A DNA stretch of 47,913 nucleotides from Roseateles sp. (GTDB lineage Bacteria > Pseudomonadota > Gammaproteobacteria > Burkholderiales > Burkholderiaceae_C), in contig JADMJQ010000179.1 of assembly GCA_018780415.1 (NCBI GenBank), positions 1-47,913 of the forward strand, in the 5' to 3' direction. The notes beneath the pieces were generated by a model. The model worked only from the letters and a program-made list of their open reading frames with translations, was not told where the DNA came from and did no database searches. Below, in pieces: positions 1 through 11,268 of the stretch (positions are counted from its first letter, which is position 1; every line of letters starts with the position of its first letter). Both the position numbers and the translations under genes were made by a program.

Positions 1-605
1 ATGAAGATGACCAAGCAGTTGGCCTTCTTGATGGTGGCGGTCAGTTTGCGCAGCGCCTGGCTCATCAAACGGGCTTGCAGACCCGGCAAGGAGTCGCCCA
101 TCTCGCCTTCCAGCTCGGCCTTGGGCGTCAGCGCCGCGACCGAGTCGATGACGATCAGGTCGACCGCGCCGGAGCGCACCAGCGCGTCAACGATCTCCAA
201 AGCCTGCTCGCCGGTATCGGGCTGGCTGATCAACAGGTCTTGCAGATTGACACCGAGCTTTTGCGCATATTGGATGTCCAAGGCATGCTCGGCATCAATG
301 AAGGCGCATACGCCGCTGAGCTTTTGCATCTCGGCGATCACCTGCAGGGTCAGCGTGGTCTTGCCCGAGGATTCCGGGCCGTAAATCTCGACCACCCGGC
401 CGCGCGGCAGGCCGCCGACGCCCAACGCAATGTCCAGGCCCAGCGAGCCGGTGGAGACGACTTGAATGTCCTCGATCACCTCGCCGTCGGCCAGACGCAT
501 GATGGAGCCCTTGCCGAATTGCTTTTCGATTTGGCTAAGCGCGGCCTGCAAGGCCTTGGCCTTTTCGGGGTTAACGGTGCTGGCGGTTTTGACTGGGGCG
601 TCCAT
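1..605 (-). CDS. recA: RecA recombinase, 3' end cut by window edge
   Basis: Reverse-strand translation from ATG at 605: [38 protein letters not shown]...[20 protein letters not shown]...[11 protein letters not shown]...[21 protein letters not shown]; typical RecA Walker A and core motifs. Confidence 0.97.
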   Translation of the reverse strand, partial: MDAPVKTASTVNPEKAKALQAALSQIEKQFGKGSIMRLADGEVIEDIQVVSTGSLGLDIALGVGGLPRGRVVEIYGPESSGKTTLTLQVIAEMQKLSGVCAFIDAEHALDIQYAQKLGVNLQDLLISQPDTGEQALEIVDALVRSGAVDLIVIDSVAALTPKAELEGEMGDSLPGLQARLMSQALRKLTATIKKANCLVIF

Positions 606-644
606 GAAATTCTCCTGAATGAGCTGGCCGAATTATGGCGCAAC

Positions 645-660
645 CTGATGTTTTGTACAG
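645..660 (-). promoter_or_regulatory. LexA/SOS-box-like site upstream of recA
   Basis: Minus strand CTGTACAAAACATCAG resembles CTGT-N8-ACAG with one half-site mismatch, 40 bp upstream of the recA ATG. Confidence 0.55.
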
Positions 661-713
661 TAGTTTTTAAGATTGCTACCGAAACTAGCAACTTCGGCTA
701 TCGTACAAACCCA

Positions 714-734
714 GTAGCTCATAAGCTGAGCTAC
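714..734. repeat. Perfect inverted repeat GTAGCTCA-TAAGC-TGAGCTAC between malQ 3' end and recA 5' end
   Basis: 8-bp perfect arms, 5-nt loop; no strong T-tract. Confidence 0.6.
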
Positions 735-747
735 ATTCAAAAAATCC

Positions 748-2268
748 TCAAGCCGGCAAGTTCAACAGGCCTATCGGCGCCCGCCCGCTGGCCGCCGAGA
801 TCAGACCCAGCACGCGCGCCGGCTCGGTCCCCAGCATGGGCCAGGTGAAGCGCCAGGCCCAGTTGCCGCCCAAGACGCCGGGCACATTCATCCGGTGCTC
901 GCCGCCCAGACCTAAGACGTCCTGCAGCGGGAACACCGCCATATTGGCGACCGAGTTGCAGCAGGCGCGGATCATCGCCCAATGCACATCTTTCTCGCCG
1001 CAGGCCAAATAGGTGCCGGCGTAAGCGCGCTCATGGGCGGCGGCCTTGTCCCACCAGCCGCGCGCGGTGTCGTTGTCATGCGTGCCGGTATAGACCACGC
1101 ACATGCGCGGCCACATATGGGGCAAGAACTCATGTGTGGCGTCACCACCAAAGCCGAACTGCAAGATCTTCATGCCGGGGAAACCGCAGCCGTCGCGCAG
1201 CGCGTGCACATCCGGTGTGATGAAACCCAAATCCTCCGCCACGATGGGCAAAGCGCCCAGGGCTGCCGCTATGGCGTCGAACAAGGCTTGACCGGGGCCG
1301 GTCACCCACTGACCTTGCTTGGCGTCGGGGCTGTCCGCCGGTATCTCGTAATAGCCGGCAAACCCCCGGAAATGGTCGATGCGGAACACATCGGCCTGGC
1401 TCAACGCGCGCTTGATGCGGGCCGTCCACCAGCGGTAGTTGTCTGCCGCCATCACGTCCCAGCGGTAGAGCGGATTGCCCCAGCGCTGGCCTTCCAACGA
1501 CATCGCGTCCGGCGGCACGCCGGCGACGACCGTGGTCTGGAAATTCTCGTCCAGGTGATAGAGCTCGGGGCGCGACCAGCAGTCGGCGCTGTCATGCGCA
1601 ACGAAGATCGGCAGGTCGCCCATGATGGCGACACCTTTGCTATTGGCATAGGCCTTGAGCGCGCCGATCTGGCCGTCAAACGCCCATTGCACAAACTGCC
1701 AGAAACGGTACTCGTCCGCATGGCTGAGGCGGGCGGCTGTTATTGCCGCAGGTTCGCGCCGCGCCAAAGCCGGTGTCCAGCTCCACCAAGGCAGGCCGTT
1801 CAGCGGCGAGCGTATCGCCATGAAGAGCGCGTAGTCATCCAGCCAATCGTTTTGCGCCTCACACCAGGCGGCAAAGGCAGCGCGGTCCTCGGCGCCGGCC
1901 TTGGCAAAGAAGCCTGCCGCGGCCAAGCGCAGCTGCTGCTCGCGCCAGGGCAGCACGCGACCGTAATCAACCACTTGCCCGTCAAAGCCGTCGGCAGGCA
2001 AATGCGGCGGCGCCAACCAACCCTTGGCGATCAGCGGCTCGAACGCCACCATCCACTGACTGCCGGCAAAGGCCGACACGCCTTGGTAGGGCGAGTCCCC
2101 GGGGCCGATCGGTGTGGTCGGCAACAACTGCCAGATGCTCTGGCCGGCGCTGTGCAGCCAATCCACAAAAGCATAGGCGTCGGGGCCGAAGTCGCCGATG
2201 CCATGCGGGCCGGGCAAGGAAGTGATGTGCAAGAGCACGCCGGCGGAGCGTTGATTGAGGAGGTTCAT
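748..2268 (-). CDS. malQ: 4-alpha-glucanotransferase (amylomaltase)
   Basis: 506 aa; N-terminus RSAGVLLHITSLPGPHGIGDFGPDAYAFVDWL, WGNPLYRWD, FRIDHFRGFAGYYEIP, VAEDLGFITPDV, YTGTHDNDTARGWW. Confidence 0.96.
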   Translation of the reverse strand: MNLLNQRSAGVLLHITSLPGPHGIGDFGPDAYAFVDWLHSAGQSIWQLLPTTPIGPGDSPYQGVSAFAGSQWMVAFEPLIAKGWLAPPHLPADGFDGQVVDYGRVLPWREQQLRLAAAGFFAKAGAEDRAAFAAWCEAQNDWLDDYALFMAIRSPLNGLPWWSWTPALARREPAAITAARLSHADEYRFWQFVQWAFDGQIGALKAYANSKGVAIMGDLPIFVAHDSADCWSRPELYHLDENFQTTVVAGVPPDAMSLEGQRWGNPLYRWDVMAADNYRWWTARIKRALSQADVFRIDHFRGFAGYYEIPADSPDAKQGQWVTGPGQALFDAIAAALGALPIVAEDLGFITPDVHALRDGCGFPGMKILQFGFGGDATHEFLPHMWPRMCVVYTGTHDNDTARGWWDKAAAHERAYAGTYLACGEKDVHWAMIRACCNSVANMAVFPLQDVLGLGGEHRMNVPGVLGGNWAWRFTWPMLGTEPARVLGLISAASGRAPIGLLNLPA

Positions 2269-2271
2269 GGT

Positions 2272-4371
2272 CTATTGCTTCTCTTCATGGCGCAGCAAGA
2301 GCAGACTGCGTCCCGGGATGGTCATTGTCTGACCGGGTTGAAAAATTTGATCGGCTTGCAGCACCGCGCTGCTGTCCAACGCCAAACGCCAGGCGCCACC
2401 GCTGAACTTGAAGGCCAGCTCTTGCGGTTCGGGGTTGAACACAATCATCAAGCGCGGCTGGCTGGCGCCGGCCTCGAACATCTGCGCGGCGAAGGCATGG
2501 CTGGACGCGTCAAACCAGTCCTGCTGTTGCATCTGATGGCCGGCCGGTGTGAACCAGCGCAGGCTGGCGGCCGCGCCGTCGCTGGAAGCAAACCAGGCGT
2601 CATGGCGCAACAAGGGCTCTTGCTGGCGCAGCGTCAGCAGCCGGGCGACGAAGGCTTGCGTATCTGCTTCAGCCTCGGCCCAGTTCAGCCAGGTCGTCGC
2701 GTTGTCCTGGCAATAGGCATTGTTGTTACCGCCCTGGCTGTTGCCGATTTCATCGCCCGCGCACAGCATCGGCGTGCCCTGGGCCAACAAGAGCGTGGCC
2801 AGCATCGCACGACGCACCCGCAAGCGGGTGGCGCGAACATTCGCGTCATCGCTGGCCCCTTCAATGCCGAAGTTGGCGCACAGCTCACCATCACGTCCAT
2901 CGCGGTTGTTTTCGCCATTCGCGTGGTTGTGCTTGGTCGAGAAGCTCACCACATCGGCGAGCACATAACCATCATGCACAGAGACAAAATTGACCGAGGC
3001 GCCGGGGCGGCGGCCGCCATGGTGGAACAGGTCGCTGGACGCCATGAAGCGCCGCGCCAGCTCGCCGCGGCCCACGCTGGGCTTGTCCGAGCGCAACCAG
3101 TAGCCGCGCACCGCATCGCGGAACTTGTCATTCCAATCCAGGAAGCGGCCCGGGAAGCGCCCGACTTGATAGCCCTCATGGCCGGCATCCCAAGGTTCCG
3201 AGATCAGATGCACGCCGGCCAGCAGCGGGTCCTGCCGCAAGGCGGTAAAGAACGCCGCTTGCGGGTCGAAGCCGTGGTGGGTGCGACCCAGCACCGGCGC
3301 CAGGTCGAAGCGGAAGCCGTCCACGCCCATCTCGCCGACCCAATAGCGCAGCGAGTCCAGCACCAGCTGCGCGACTCGCGGATGGGCGCAGTTGACGGTA
3401 TTGCCGCAGGCACTGACGTTCTCATAACGGCTTTTGTCATCGGCAACCAGCCGGTAGTAGCTGCGGTTGTCCAGGCCCCTGAAACTCAGGGTCGGGCCGA
3501 ACTCATTGCCCTCGGGCGTGTGGTTGTAGACCACGTCCAGCACCACCTCCAGCCCATGCGCGTGCAGCTCGCGCACCATGGCACGGAACTCTTCGGTCAC
3601 CAAGCTTGGGTCATCGCGGTGCTGCAGCTGCGCCAGGCGCGGATCGGGGCAGAAGAAGCCCAGGGTGTTGTAGCCCCAATAATTGGGCAGGCCCAGCTCG
3701 GCCAGATGCGGCTCGTCGATGCGGTACTGCACCGGCAGCAGCGACAGCGTGGTGACACCCAGCGCCTTGAAATGCGCAATTGACGCCGGATGCGCGAGAC
3801 CGGCATAGGTGCCCTGCAACTCCGCCGGCACATCGGGATGCTGCTTCGAAAAGCCCTTCACATGGACCTCGTACAGCACCAGATCGGCCGTCGCGTGGCG
3901 CGGCGCGTTGAGGCGCGGGCTGCTGGCAGCAGTCAGTGTTGCGGCGACGCGGCCCTTCAAGGCCTGCAGGGCGTTGTCACGGCAGTCCAGCGAGCGTGGT
4001 CCCTCGGGGTGGCCCAACTCGTAGCCATGTTGCTCGGGGCCCCAGCCGAATCGGCCGACGATCTCGCGCGCATAGGGGTCGAGCAGCAGCTTGTTGGCAT
4101 TGAAGCGGTGGCCATGCTCGGGCGCGTAGGGCCCATGGGCGCGCAAGCCGTAGACAAGACCTGGCCCCAGGTCTGGCAAGAAGCCGTGGAAGACCGCGTC
4201 GTCATGGCCGGGCAGCTCATAGCGGCGCAACTCGCGCTGACCCGATGCGTCAAAGATGCACAGCTCGATGCGCGTGGCGCCCTCCGAGAAGACAGCGAAG
4301 TTGATACCGCCGTCGCGCGGCGTGGCGCCCAGCGGTTCATGGCGCCCGGGCAGGATGGTGGGTGGCAACAT
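2272..4371 (-). CDS. glgX: Glycogen debranching enzyme GlgX
   Basis: 699 aa; VLDVVYNHTPEGNEFGPTLSFRGLDNRSYYRL, GVDGFRFDLAPVLGR, ISEPWDAG, SVHDGY, GTPMLCAGDEIGNSQGGNNNAYCQDN. Confidence 0.96.
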   Translation of the reverse strand: MLPPTILPGRHEPLGATPRDGGINFAVFSEGATRIELCIFDASGQRELRRYELPGHDDAVFHGFLPDLGPGLVYGLRAHGPYAPEHGHRFNANKLLLDPYAREIVGRFGWGPEQHGYELGHPEGPRSLDCRDNALQALKGRVAATLTAASSPRLNAPRHATADLVLYEVHVKGFSKQHPDVPAELQGTYAGLAHPASIAHFKALGVTTLSLLPVQYRIDEPHLAELGLPNYWGYNTLGFFCPDPRLAQLQHRDDPSLVTEEFRAMVRELHAHGLEVVLDVVYNHTPEGNEFGPTLSFRGLDNRSYYRLVADDKSRYENVSACGNTVNCAHPRVAQLVLDSLRYWVGEMGVDGFRFDLAPVLGRTHHGFDPQAAFFTALRQDPLLAGVHLISEPWDAGHEGYQVGRFPGRFLDWNDKFRDAVRGYWLRSDKPSVGRGELARRFMASSDLFHHGGRRPGASVNFVSVHDGYVLADVVSFSTKHNHANGENNRDGRDGELCANFGIEGASDDANVRATRLRVRRAMLATLLLAQGTPMLCAGDEIGNSQGGNNNAYCQDNATTWLNWAEAEADTQAFVARLLTLRQQEPLLRHDAWFASSDGAAASLRWFTPAGHQMQQQDWFDASSHAFAAQMFEAGASQPRLMIVFNPEPQELAFKFSGGAWRLALDSSAVLQADQIFQPGQTMTIPGRSLLLLRHEEKQ

Positions 4372-4377
4372 AGGGTT

Positions 4378-6258
4378 TCAGCAGGGGACGAGAAAAAGGC
4401 AGGCCAGCGGCGGCAGGGTCAGCAGCAGCGACTGTGCCTGCTGCTGCGCGGCGACGGCCTCGCAGGGCAATTCGGGATTGCATAGATTGCTGCCGCCGTA
4501 CAAGGCCGCGTCGGTGTTGAGCGCTTCGCGCCAACGAGCGAAACCGGCCGGCACACCCAGGCGATAGCCATGGCGCGGCACCGGGGTGAAGTTGCACACC
4601 ACCAGGACAGGCGCTGCCTTGCCGTCTTTGCGCATCCAGGCCAACACCGATTGCTCGGCATCCGCTGCAATCAGCCACTCGAAGCCGGCCGCTTCGCAGT
4701 CCAGCCGGTGCAGCGCCGGCTGCTGGCGGTAAAGTTGGTTGAGATCGCGCACCAGGCGCTGCACGCCGGCATGCTCGGGCTGCTGCAGCAGGTTCCATGG
4801 CAACTCGGCGTCATGATTCCATTCGCTGATTTGCGCGAACTCCTGCCCCATGAACAAGAGCTTCTTGCCCGGATGGCCCCACAAAAAGCCGTAATAGGCG
4901 CGTAGATTGGCAAATTTTTGCCAACTGTCGCCGGGCATCTTGTTCAGCATCGAGCCCTTGCCATGCACGACTTCATCATGCGAGATCGGCAGCACAAAGT
5001 TCTCGTTGAAGGCGTAGACCAGGCCAAACGTCATCTTCTCGTGGTGCCAGCGCCGGTGAATCGGCTCTTCACGCATATAGGCCAGCGTGTCATTCATCCA
5101 GCCCATATTCCATTTGTAGTGAAAGCCCAGGCCGCCGGCCGAGGTCGGCGCCGACACGCCGGGCCAGCTGGTTGACTCTTCGGCCACGGTGATGGCGCCG
5201 GGCGCATCCAGGCCTAATTGCTCATTCATGCGGCGCAAAAGCGCGATTGCCTCGTAGTTCTGATGCCCACCGTCGACATTGGGGATCCATTCACCGGCCG
5301 GACGCGAATAGTCCCGGTACAACATCGACGCCACCGCGTCGACGCGCAGACCGTCAACGCCCCAGCACTCGGCCCAAAACAGCGCATTGCCGACCAGGAA
5401 CTGGACCACCTCGGGGCGGCCAAAGTTGTAGATCAGCGTGTTCCAGTCGCGATGGAAGCCTTCGCGCGGGTCGGCATATTCATACAGCGGCGTGCCGTCG
5501 AAGTTGGCCAAACCATGCGCATCACTGGGGAAATGCGCCGGCACCCAGTCCAGCAACAGCCCCAGGCCCCGCGCATGGCAGGCCGCCACAAAGCGCGCAA
5601 AGCCCTCGGGCGGGCCGAAGCGCGCGCTGGGCGCATACAGGCCCAAGGTTTGATAGCCCCAGGAACCATCAAACGGATGCTCGCTGATGGGCATCAGCTG
5701 CAGATGCGTAAAGCCCATCTCGGCAACATAGGCCGGCAGGCTCTCGGCCAGTTCGTCCCAGGTGGGGAATTGCGCTGCGCCGCGCCGCCAAGAAGCGGCA
5801 TGCACCTCGTAGATCGCGATGGGGGCCGAGCGGGCATTGGCCGCGGCGCGCTCGGCCGGCAGGCGCTGAAGCGCGGGCAGGTTGCCGACAACGCTGGCCG
5901 TGTCGGGGCGCATTTGCATGGCGAAGGCAAACGGGTCGGCCTTCAAGGGCAGCAGCTGGCCGCCGGCATCAAACAGCTCGAATTTGTAGAAATCGCCCAG
6001 GGCGGCGGCGGGCACAAAGCCCACCCAGATGCCGCCCTGCTCCATCCGCTGCATAGGGGCGCGGCGGCCATCCCAGGCATTGAAGTCGCCCACCACGCTG
6101 ACGGCACTGGCGTTCGGTGCCCAGACGGCAAATCGAACGCCTGCTACGCCGCCAATCTCCAGCGGGTGAGCGCCAAGCACCTCAAACGGACGCGGGTGCA
6201 GCCCCTGCGCCAGCAGGGTCAGGTCTTGCTGGCTGATCAGCGCCGCTTGAGCCAACAT
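4378..6258 (-). CDS. glgB: 1,4-alpha-glucan branching enzyme
   Basis: 626 aa; [82 protein letters not shown]. Confidence 0.97.
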   Translation of the reverse strand: MLAQAALISQQDLTLLAQGLHPRPFEVLGAHPLEIGGVAGVRFAVWAPNASAVSVVGDFNAWDGRRAPMQRMEQGGIWVGFVPAAALGDFYKFELFDAGGQLLPLKADPFAFAMQMRPDTASVVGNLPALQRLPAERAAANARSAPIAIYEVHAASWRRGAAQFPTWDELAESLPAYVAEMGFTHLQLMPISEHPFDGSWGYQTLGLYAPSARFGPPEGFARFVAACHARGLGLLLDWVPAHFPSDAHGLANFDGTPLYEYADPREGFHRDWNTLIYNFGRPEVVQFLVGNALFWAECWGVDGLRVDAVASMLYRDYSRPAGEWIPNVDGGHQNYEAIALLRRMNEQLGLDAPGAITVAEESTSWPGVSAPTSAGGLGFHYKWNMGWMNDTLAYMREEPIHRRWHHEKMTFGLVYAFNENFVLPISHDEVVHGKGSMLNKMPGDSWQKFANLRAYYGFLWGHPGKKLLFMGQEFAQISEWNHDAELPWNLLQQPEHAGVQRLVRDLNQLYRQQPALHRLDCEAAGFEWLIAADAEQSVLAWMRKDGKAAPVLVVCNFTPVPRHGYRLGVPAGFARWREALNTDAALYGGSNLCNPELPCEAVAAQQQAQSLLLTLPPLACLFLVPC

Positions 6259-6263
6259 GGCCT

Positions 6264-8720
6264 TCAGCCCAGGCTGGCAACCGACCAGACGCGGTCCACG
6301 TATTCGGCGATCGTGCGGTCGCTGGAGAAGTCACCCATGCCGGCCACATTCAGAATCGCCTTGGCGCCCCAAGCCTCAGGTCTCGCGTACAGCGCGTCCA
6401 CTTCCAGCTGCTTGTCCACATAGGCCTTGAAATCGGCCATCAAGAGGTAGGGGTCACTGGTCAACAGCATCTCGGTCAGGGCGCGATAACGCTGCACATC
6501 ACCGGATGAAAACTCGCCAGCGGCGATGCATTCGATGACGCGCTTCAGCTGTGGGTTCTGCGCCATATACAAGCGCGGCTCATAGCCCTGCGCTTTCAGC
6601 TGCGCCACCGCCTCGGTGCGCAGACCGAAGACAAACATATTCTCCTCGCCCATGGCCTGTGCCATCTCGATATTGGCGCCGTCCCAGGTACCAATCGTCA
6701 GCGCGCCATTGAGGGCGAACTTCATATTGCCGGTTCCCGAAGCCTCGGTGCCGGCGGTGGAGATTTGCTCGGACAGGTCAGCCGCCGGGATGATCACCTC
6801 GGCCAGGCTAACGCCGTAATTGGGCAGGTAGACGAGCTTGAGCTTGTCGCCGACACGCGGGTCGCTATTGACCACGCGCGCCACATCGTGCGCCAGCTGA
6901 ATGATGGACTTGGCCATCACATAGGCGCTGGCCGCTTTGCCGGCGATGATGACGGTGCGCGGCACCCAGGCAAGGTCGGGATTGGCGATGATGGCCTGGT
7001 AGCGGGCGACGACATGCAAGATATTCAACAGCTGCCGCTTGTACTCATGGATGCGCTTGATCTGCACATCAAACAGGCTGTTGGGGTCGACCTGCACACC
7101 GGTTTCCCGGCGGATCAATTCGGCCAGGCGCTGCTTGTTTGAGAACTTGACGGCCTGGAACTGCTGGCGGAAGGCGGCGTCAGAAGCGGCCGGCGTCAAG
7201 GCCCGCAACTCGGCCAAATCCTGTCGCCAGCCCTTGCCGATACGCGCGTCAAGCAGGGCAGACAAAGCTGGGTTGGCCTGCTGCAGCCAGCGGCGCGGCG
7301 TCACACCATTGGTGACGTTATGAAAGCGGCCCGGGAAGATGGCGGCATAGTCGGCAAAGATGGTCTGCACCATCAGCTCCGAGTGCAAGGCAGCCACACC
7401 GTTGACGCGGTGCGAGGCGACGATGGCCAAGGCCGCCATGCGCACGCGGCGCTCGCCGCCCTGATGCCCGTTCTGGCCCTCATCGATCAAGGACACCCGC
7501 GCCAGCAAGGCGTCGTCGCCGGGAAACTTCGTCTTCACCTCGGCCAGGAAGCGCGCATTGATCTCATAGATGATTTCCAGATGTCGCGGCAGCAGCGCCT
7601 CGAACAGCGACAGCGCCCAGGTCTCCAGCGCCTCGGGCATCAAGGTGTGGTTGGTGTAGGACACCGCTTGGCGCGTGATATTCCAGGCGGCATCCCAGCC
7701 CAGGCCATGCTCGTCCAGCAGCAAGCGCATCAGCTCGGCCGGGGCCAGTGCCGGGTGGGTGTCGTTCAGATGAATCGCATTGCTCAGACCTAGGCCGTCC
7801 AGACTGCCCGCCTCGCGCAGATGCCGAGCGATCACGTCTTGCAGCGAGGCGCTGACCAGGAAGGCCTCTTGCTTCAAGCGCAACTCGCGGCCGGCCGCGC
7901 TGCTGTCGTCCGGGTAAAGCACCCAGTTCAACGCATCGGCGGCGACGCGGTGGCGAGCCGCGCCGGCATAGTCACCGGCGCAAAAGGCCTGGAAGTCAAT
8001 CGGAGCGGCGGCCGTCGCATGCCATTGGCGCAGCGTCGAGACGCGCTCGCTGTGGTGGGCCGGCACGATGAAGTCAAAAGCCTGCGCTTCGAGCTGCTCG
8101 GCCGGCTGCCAATGACGCCGGCCGGCCTCGTCCACCGTGACACGGCCGCCAAAGCCGACGGCGTAGCGCACGTCGGCACGCGGCACTTCCCAGGGGGCCC
8201 CACAGCGCATCCAGTCATCCGGCGCCTCGACCTGGCGGCCAGCTTGAATCGCCTGGGCAAACATGCCGTATTGATAGCGCAGCCCGTAGCCAAACGACGG
8301 CAGGCCCAGCTCGGCAAACGAGTCCAAAAAGCATGCGGCCAAACGGCCCAGGCCGCCATTGCCGAGCGCCGCATCGGGCTCACGCTCCAGCACATTGCCG
8401 AGCTGCTGGCCCTGCGCGGCCAGCAAGCGGCTCAGCGAGGGCTCCAGCCCCAAGGCCGCCAAGGCGTTTGTCAGCGCACGGCCCATCAGGAATTCCATCG
8501 ACAGGTAATGCACGCGGCGCACCGGGTGATGGGCAGATCGCGCCGCGTCCTCGGCCTGCGTGCGCGCCCAGCGCTCGGCCAGCAGGCCACGGGCGGCGGT
8601 GGCCGCTGCGCGCAAGGCGACTGCCGGCGTGGGCTGCGCGGCTTGCGCCAGCTCCGCGCCATAGGCCTGGGCGAACTGTTCGTGAATGGGGAGGTTCTTT
8701 TCGGCTGCGGTGGACGTCAT
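6264..8720 (-). CDS. glgP: Glycogen/maltodextrin phosphorylase
   Basis: [21 protein letters not shown]...[52 protein letters not shown]; start at 8720 preferred over the longer ORF start at 8771. Confidence 0.95.
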   Translation of the reverse strand: MTSTAAEKNLPIHEQFAQAYGAELAQAAQPTPAVALRAAATAARGLLAERWARTQAEDAARSAHHPVRRVHYLSMEFLMGRALTNALAALGLEPSLSRLLAAQGQQLGNVLEREPDAALGNGGLGRLAACFLDSFAELGLPSFGYGLRYQYGMFAQAIQAGRQVEAPDDWMRCGAPWEVPRADVRYAVGFGGRVTVDEAGRRHWQPAEQLEAQAFDFIVPAHHSERVSTLRQWHATAAAPIDFQAFCAGDYAGAARHRVAADALNWVLYPDDSSAAGRELRLKQEAFLVSASLQDVIARHLREAGSLDGLGLSNAIHLNDTHPALAPAELMRLLLDEHGLGWDAAWNITRQAVSYTNHTLMPEALETWALSLFEALLPRHLEIIYEINARFLAEVKTKFPGDDALLARVSLIDEGQNGHQGGERRVRMAALAIVASHRVNGVAALHSELMVQTIFADYAAIFPGRFHNVTNGVTPRRWLQQANPALSALLDARIGKGWRQDLAELRALTPAASDAAFRQQFQAVKFSNKQRLAELIRRETGVQVDPNSLFDVQIKRIHEYKRQLLNILHVVARYQAIIANPDLAWVPRTVIIAGKAASAYVMAKSIIQLAHDVARVVNSDPRVGDKLKLVYLPNYGVSLAEVIIPAADLSEQISTAGTEASGTGNMKFALNGALTIGTWDGANIEMAQAMGEENMFVFGLRTEAVAQLKAQGYEPRLYMAQNPQLKRVIECIAAGEFSSGDVQRYRALTEMLLTSDPYLLMADFKAYVDKQLEVDALYARPEAWGAKAILNVAGMGDFSSDRTIAEYVDRVWSVASLG

Positions 8721-8812
8721 GAGGATTGGCAAAAAAGGCGAGGCAAAAGTGGGGCAACAATGCAAGGCCAAGGCCTGCGTTGAACAAAGTATCGCCTACT
8801 CCGAGCAATTTG

Positions 8813-8827
8813 TGTAGTTTCACTACA
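8813..8827. promoter_or_regulatory. HexR-like operator candidate in glgP/malK divergent promoter
   Basis: TGTAGT-TTC-ACTACA, perfect 6-bp arms; matches the HexR-type pattern TGTARTwwwAYTACA as recalled. Confidence 0.6.
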
Positions 8828-8899
8828 TGGTGAAAGCCCCAATATTCCGGTAGCTCGGCGCCGCCCACCCACAAGTCCGTGGCGCCTAGGTAGTTTTGC

Positions 8900-8914
8900 T
8901 GTTGTTAAACTACA
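8900..8914. promoter_or_regulatory. Second HexR-like site, proximal to malK
   Basis: TGTTGT-TAA-ACTACA, one arm mismatch, 57 bp upstream of the malK start. Confidence 0.5.
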
Positions 8915-8971
8915 TCTTGAACGGTATATTGCTGCCAAGACAAGACGAAACAAGCGCGGGACAGACTAGAT

Positions 8972-10083
<1,112 letters not shown>

Positions 10084-10087
<4 letters not shown>

Positions 10088-11268
10088 AGCGTCCCGTTCT
10101 CGCATTGCTCGCGGGCTTCGCAATCGGCGGCGCGGCAGAAGCTGCCGGCAATCACAAGTTGCTGGTCTGGATCAATGGCGACAAGGCCTATACCGGCCTG
10201 CAAAAAGTCGGCGACGCGTTTGAAAAGGCCTCGGGTGTCAAGGTCGTCGTCGAACACCCTGTCGACGCGACCGACAAATTCCAGCAAGCCGCCGGCGCCG
10301 GCAAAGGCCCCGACATCTTTTGCTGGCCGCATGACCGGGTCGGCGAATGGGCCAAGTCCGGCCTGCTGACACCCTTGCGGCCGAGCAAAAAGCTCTACGC
10401 CGAAGTTGAAGAAGCGGCCTGGAAGGCCTTCGCCTACCAGGGCAAGATCTGGGGTTACCCGATTGCGATCGAAACCACCGGCCTGATCTATAACAAGGCC
10501 TTGGTGCCTACGCCACCCACCACATTCGATGATCTGATCGCGCTCGACAAGCAGTTGCAAAAGCAAGGCAAGCACGCGATTCTGTGGGACTACAACAAGA
10601 GCTTTTTCACCTGGTCCATCTTGGCCGGCGCCGGTGGGCAGATATTTGGCCGTGACGCCAAGGGCGAGTTCGATGCCAACAGCGTCAGCGTCAACAATGC
10701 CGGCGCGCTGGCCGGCGCCGAGATGATTGCCCGGCTCTTGGTTGACGGCCATATGCCCAAGGGCGCGCGCTATGCCGAGATGGAAAGCGGCTTCGCCAAG
10801 GGCGATATCGCGATGATGATCTCCGGCCCCTGGGCCTGGGACAACGCCAAAAAAGCCAAGATCGACTTTGGTGTTGCGCCGATTCCGGCAGTTATTGCCG
10901 GCAAGCCGTCCAAGCCTTTTGTCGGCGTGCTCGGCTGCATGATCGCCGCCCCCAGTACCCAAAAAGACATCGCCCGGGAGTTCTTGGAAAACCATCTGAT
11001 GCGCCCCGAAGCGCTGAAGATTCTGGACGCCGATGTGCCGATCGGCGTGCCCGCCAACAAGGCGTTTTATGCCGAGTTGTCGGTCAACCCGCTGATCCGC
11101 GCCAGCATGGAGAACGCCCGCCTCGGCGAGGCCATCCCGAACATTCCCGAGGTCGGGCGCTTCTGGACCGCGATGGACGCAGCCTTAGAGGCCATCACCA
11201 ACGGCCTGCAAAGCCCCAAGGACGCGCTGGACGGCGCCTCGGCCCGCATGCTGCTGAAGAGCAAATGA
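10084..11268 (+). CDS. malE: Maltose/maltodextrin ABC transporter substrate-binding protein
   Basis: 394 aa with signal peptide; [55 protein letters not shown]; overlaps malK stop by 4 nt. Confidence 0.95.

Noticed and set aside
982-3783. 933-aa plus-strand ORF antisense to malQ/glgX
   Set aside because: Low-complexity Arg/Ala/Gly/His-rich translation without recognisable domain; typical shadow ORF opposite high-GC coding sequence, whereas the minus strand gives clear MalQ and GlgX.
5218-6423. 401-aa plus-strand ORF antisense to glgB/glgP
   Set aside because: Crosses the junction of two well-supported minus-strand genes; composition typical of antisense high-GC ORFs.
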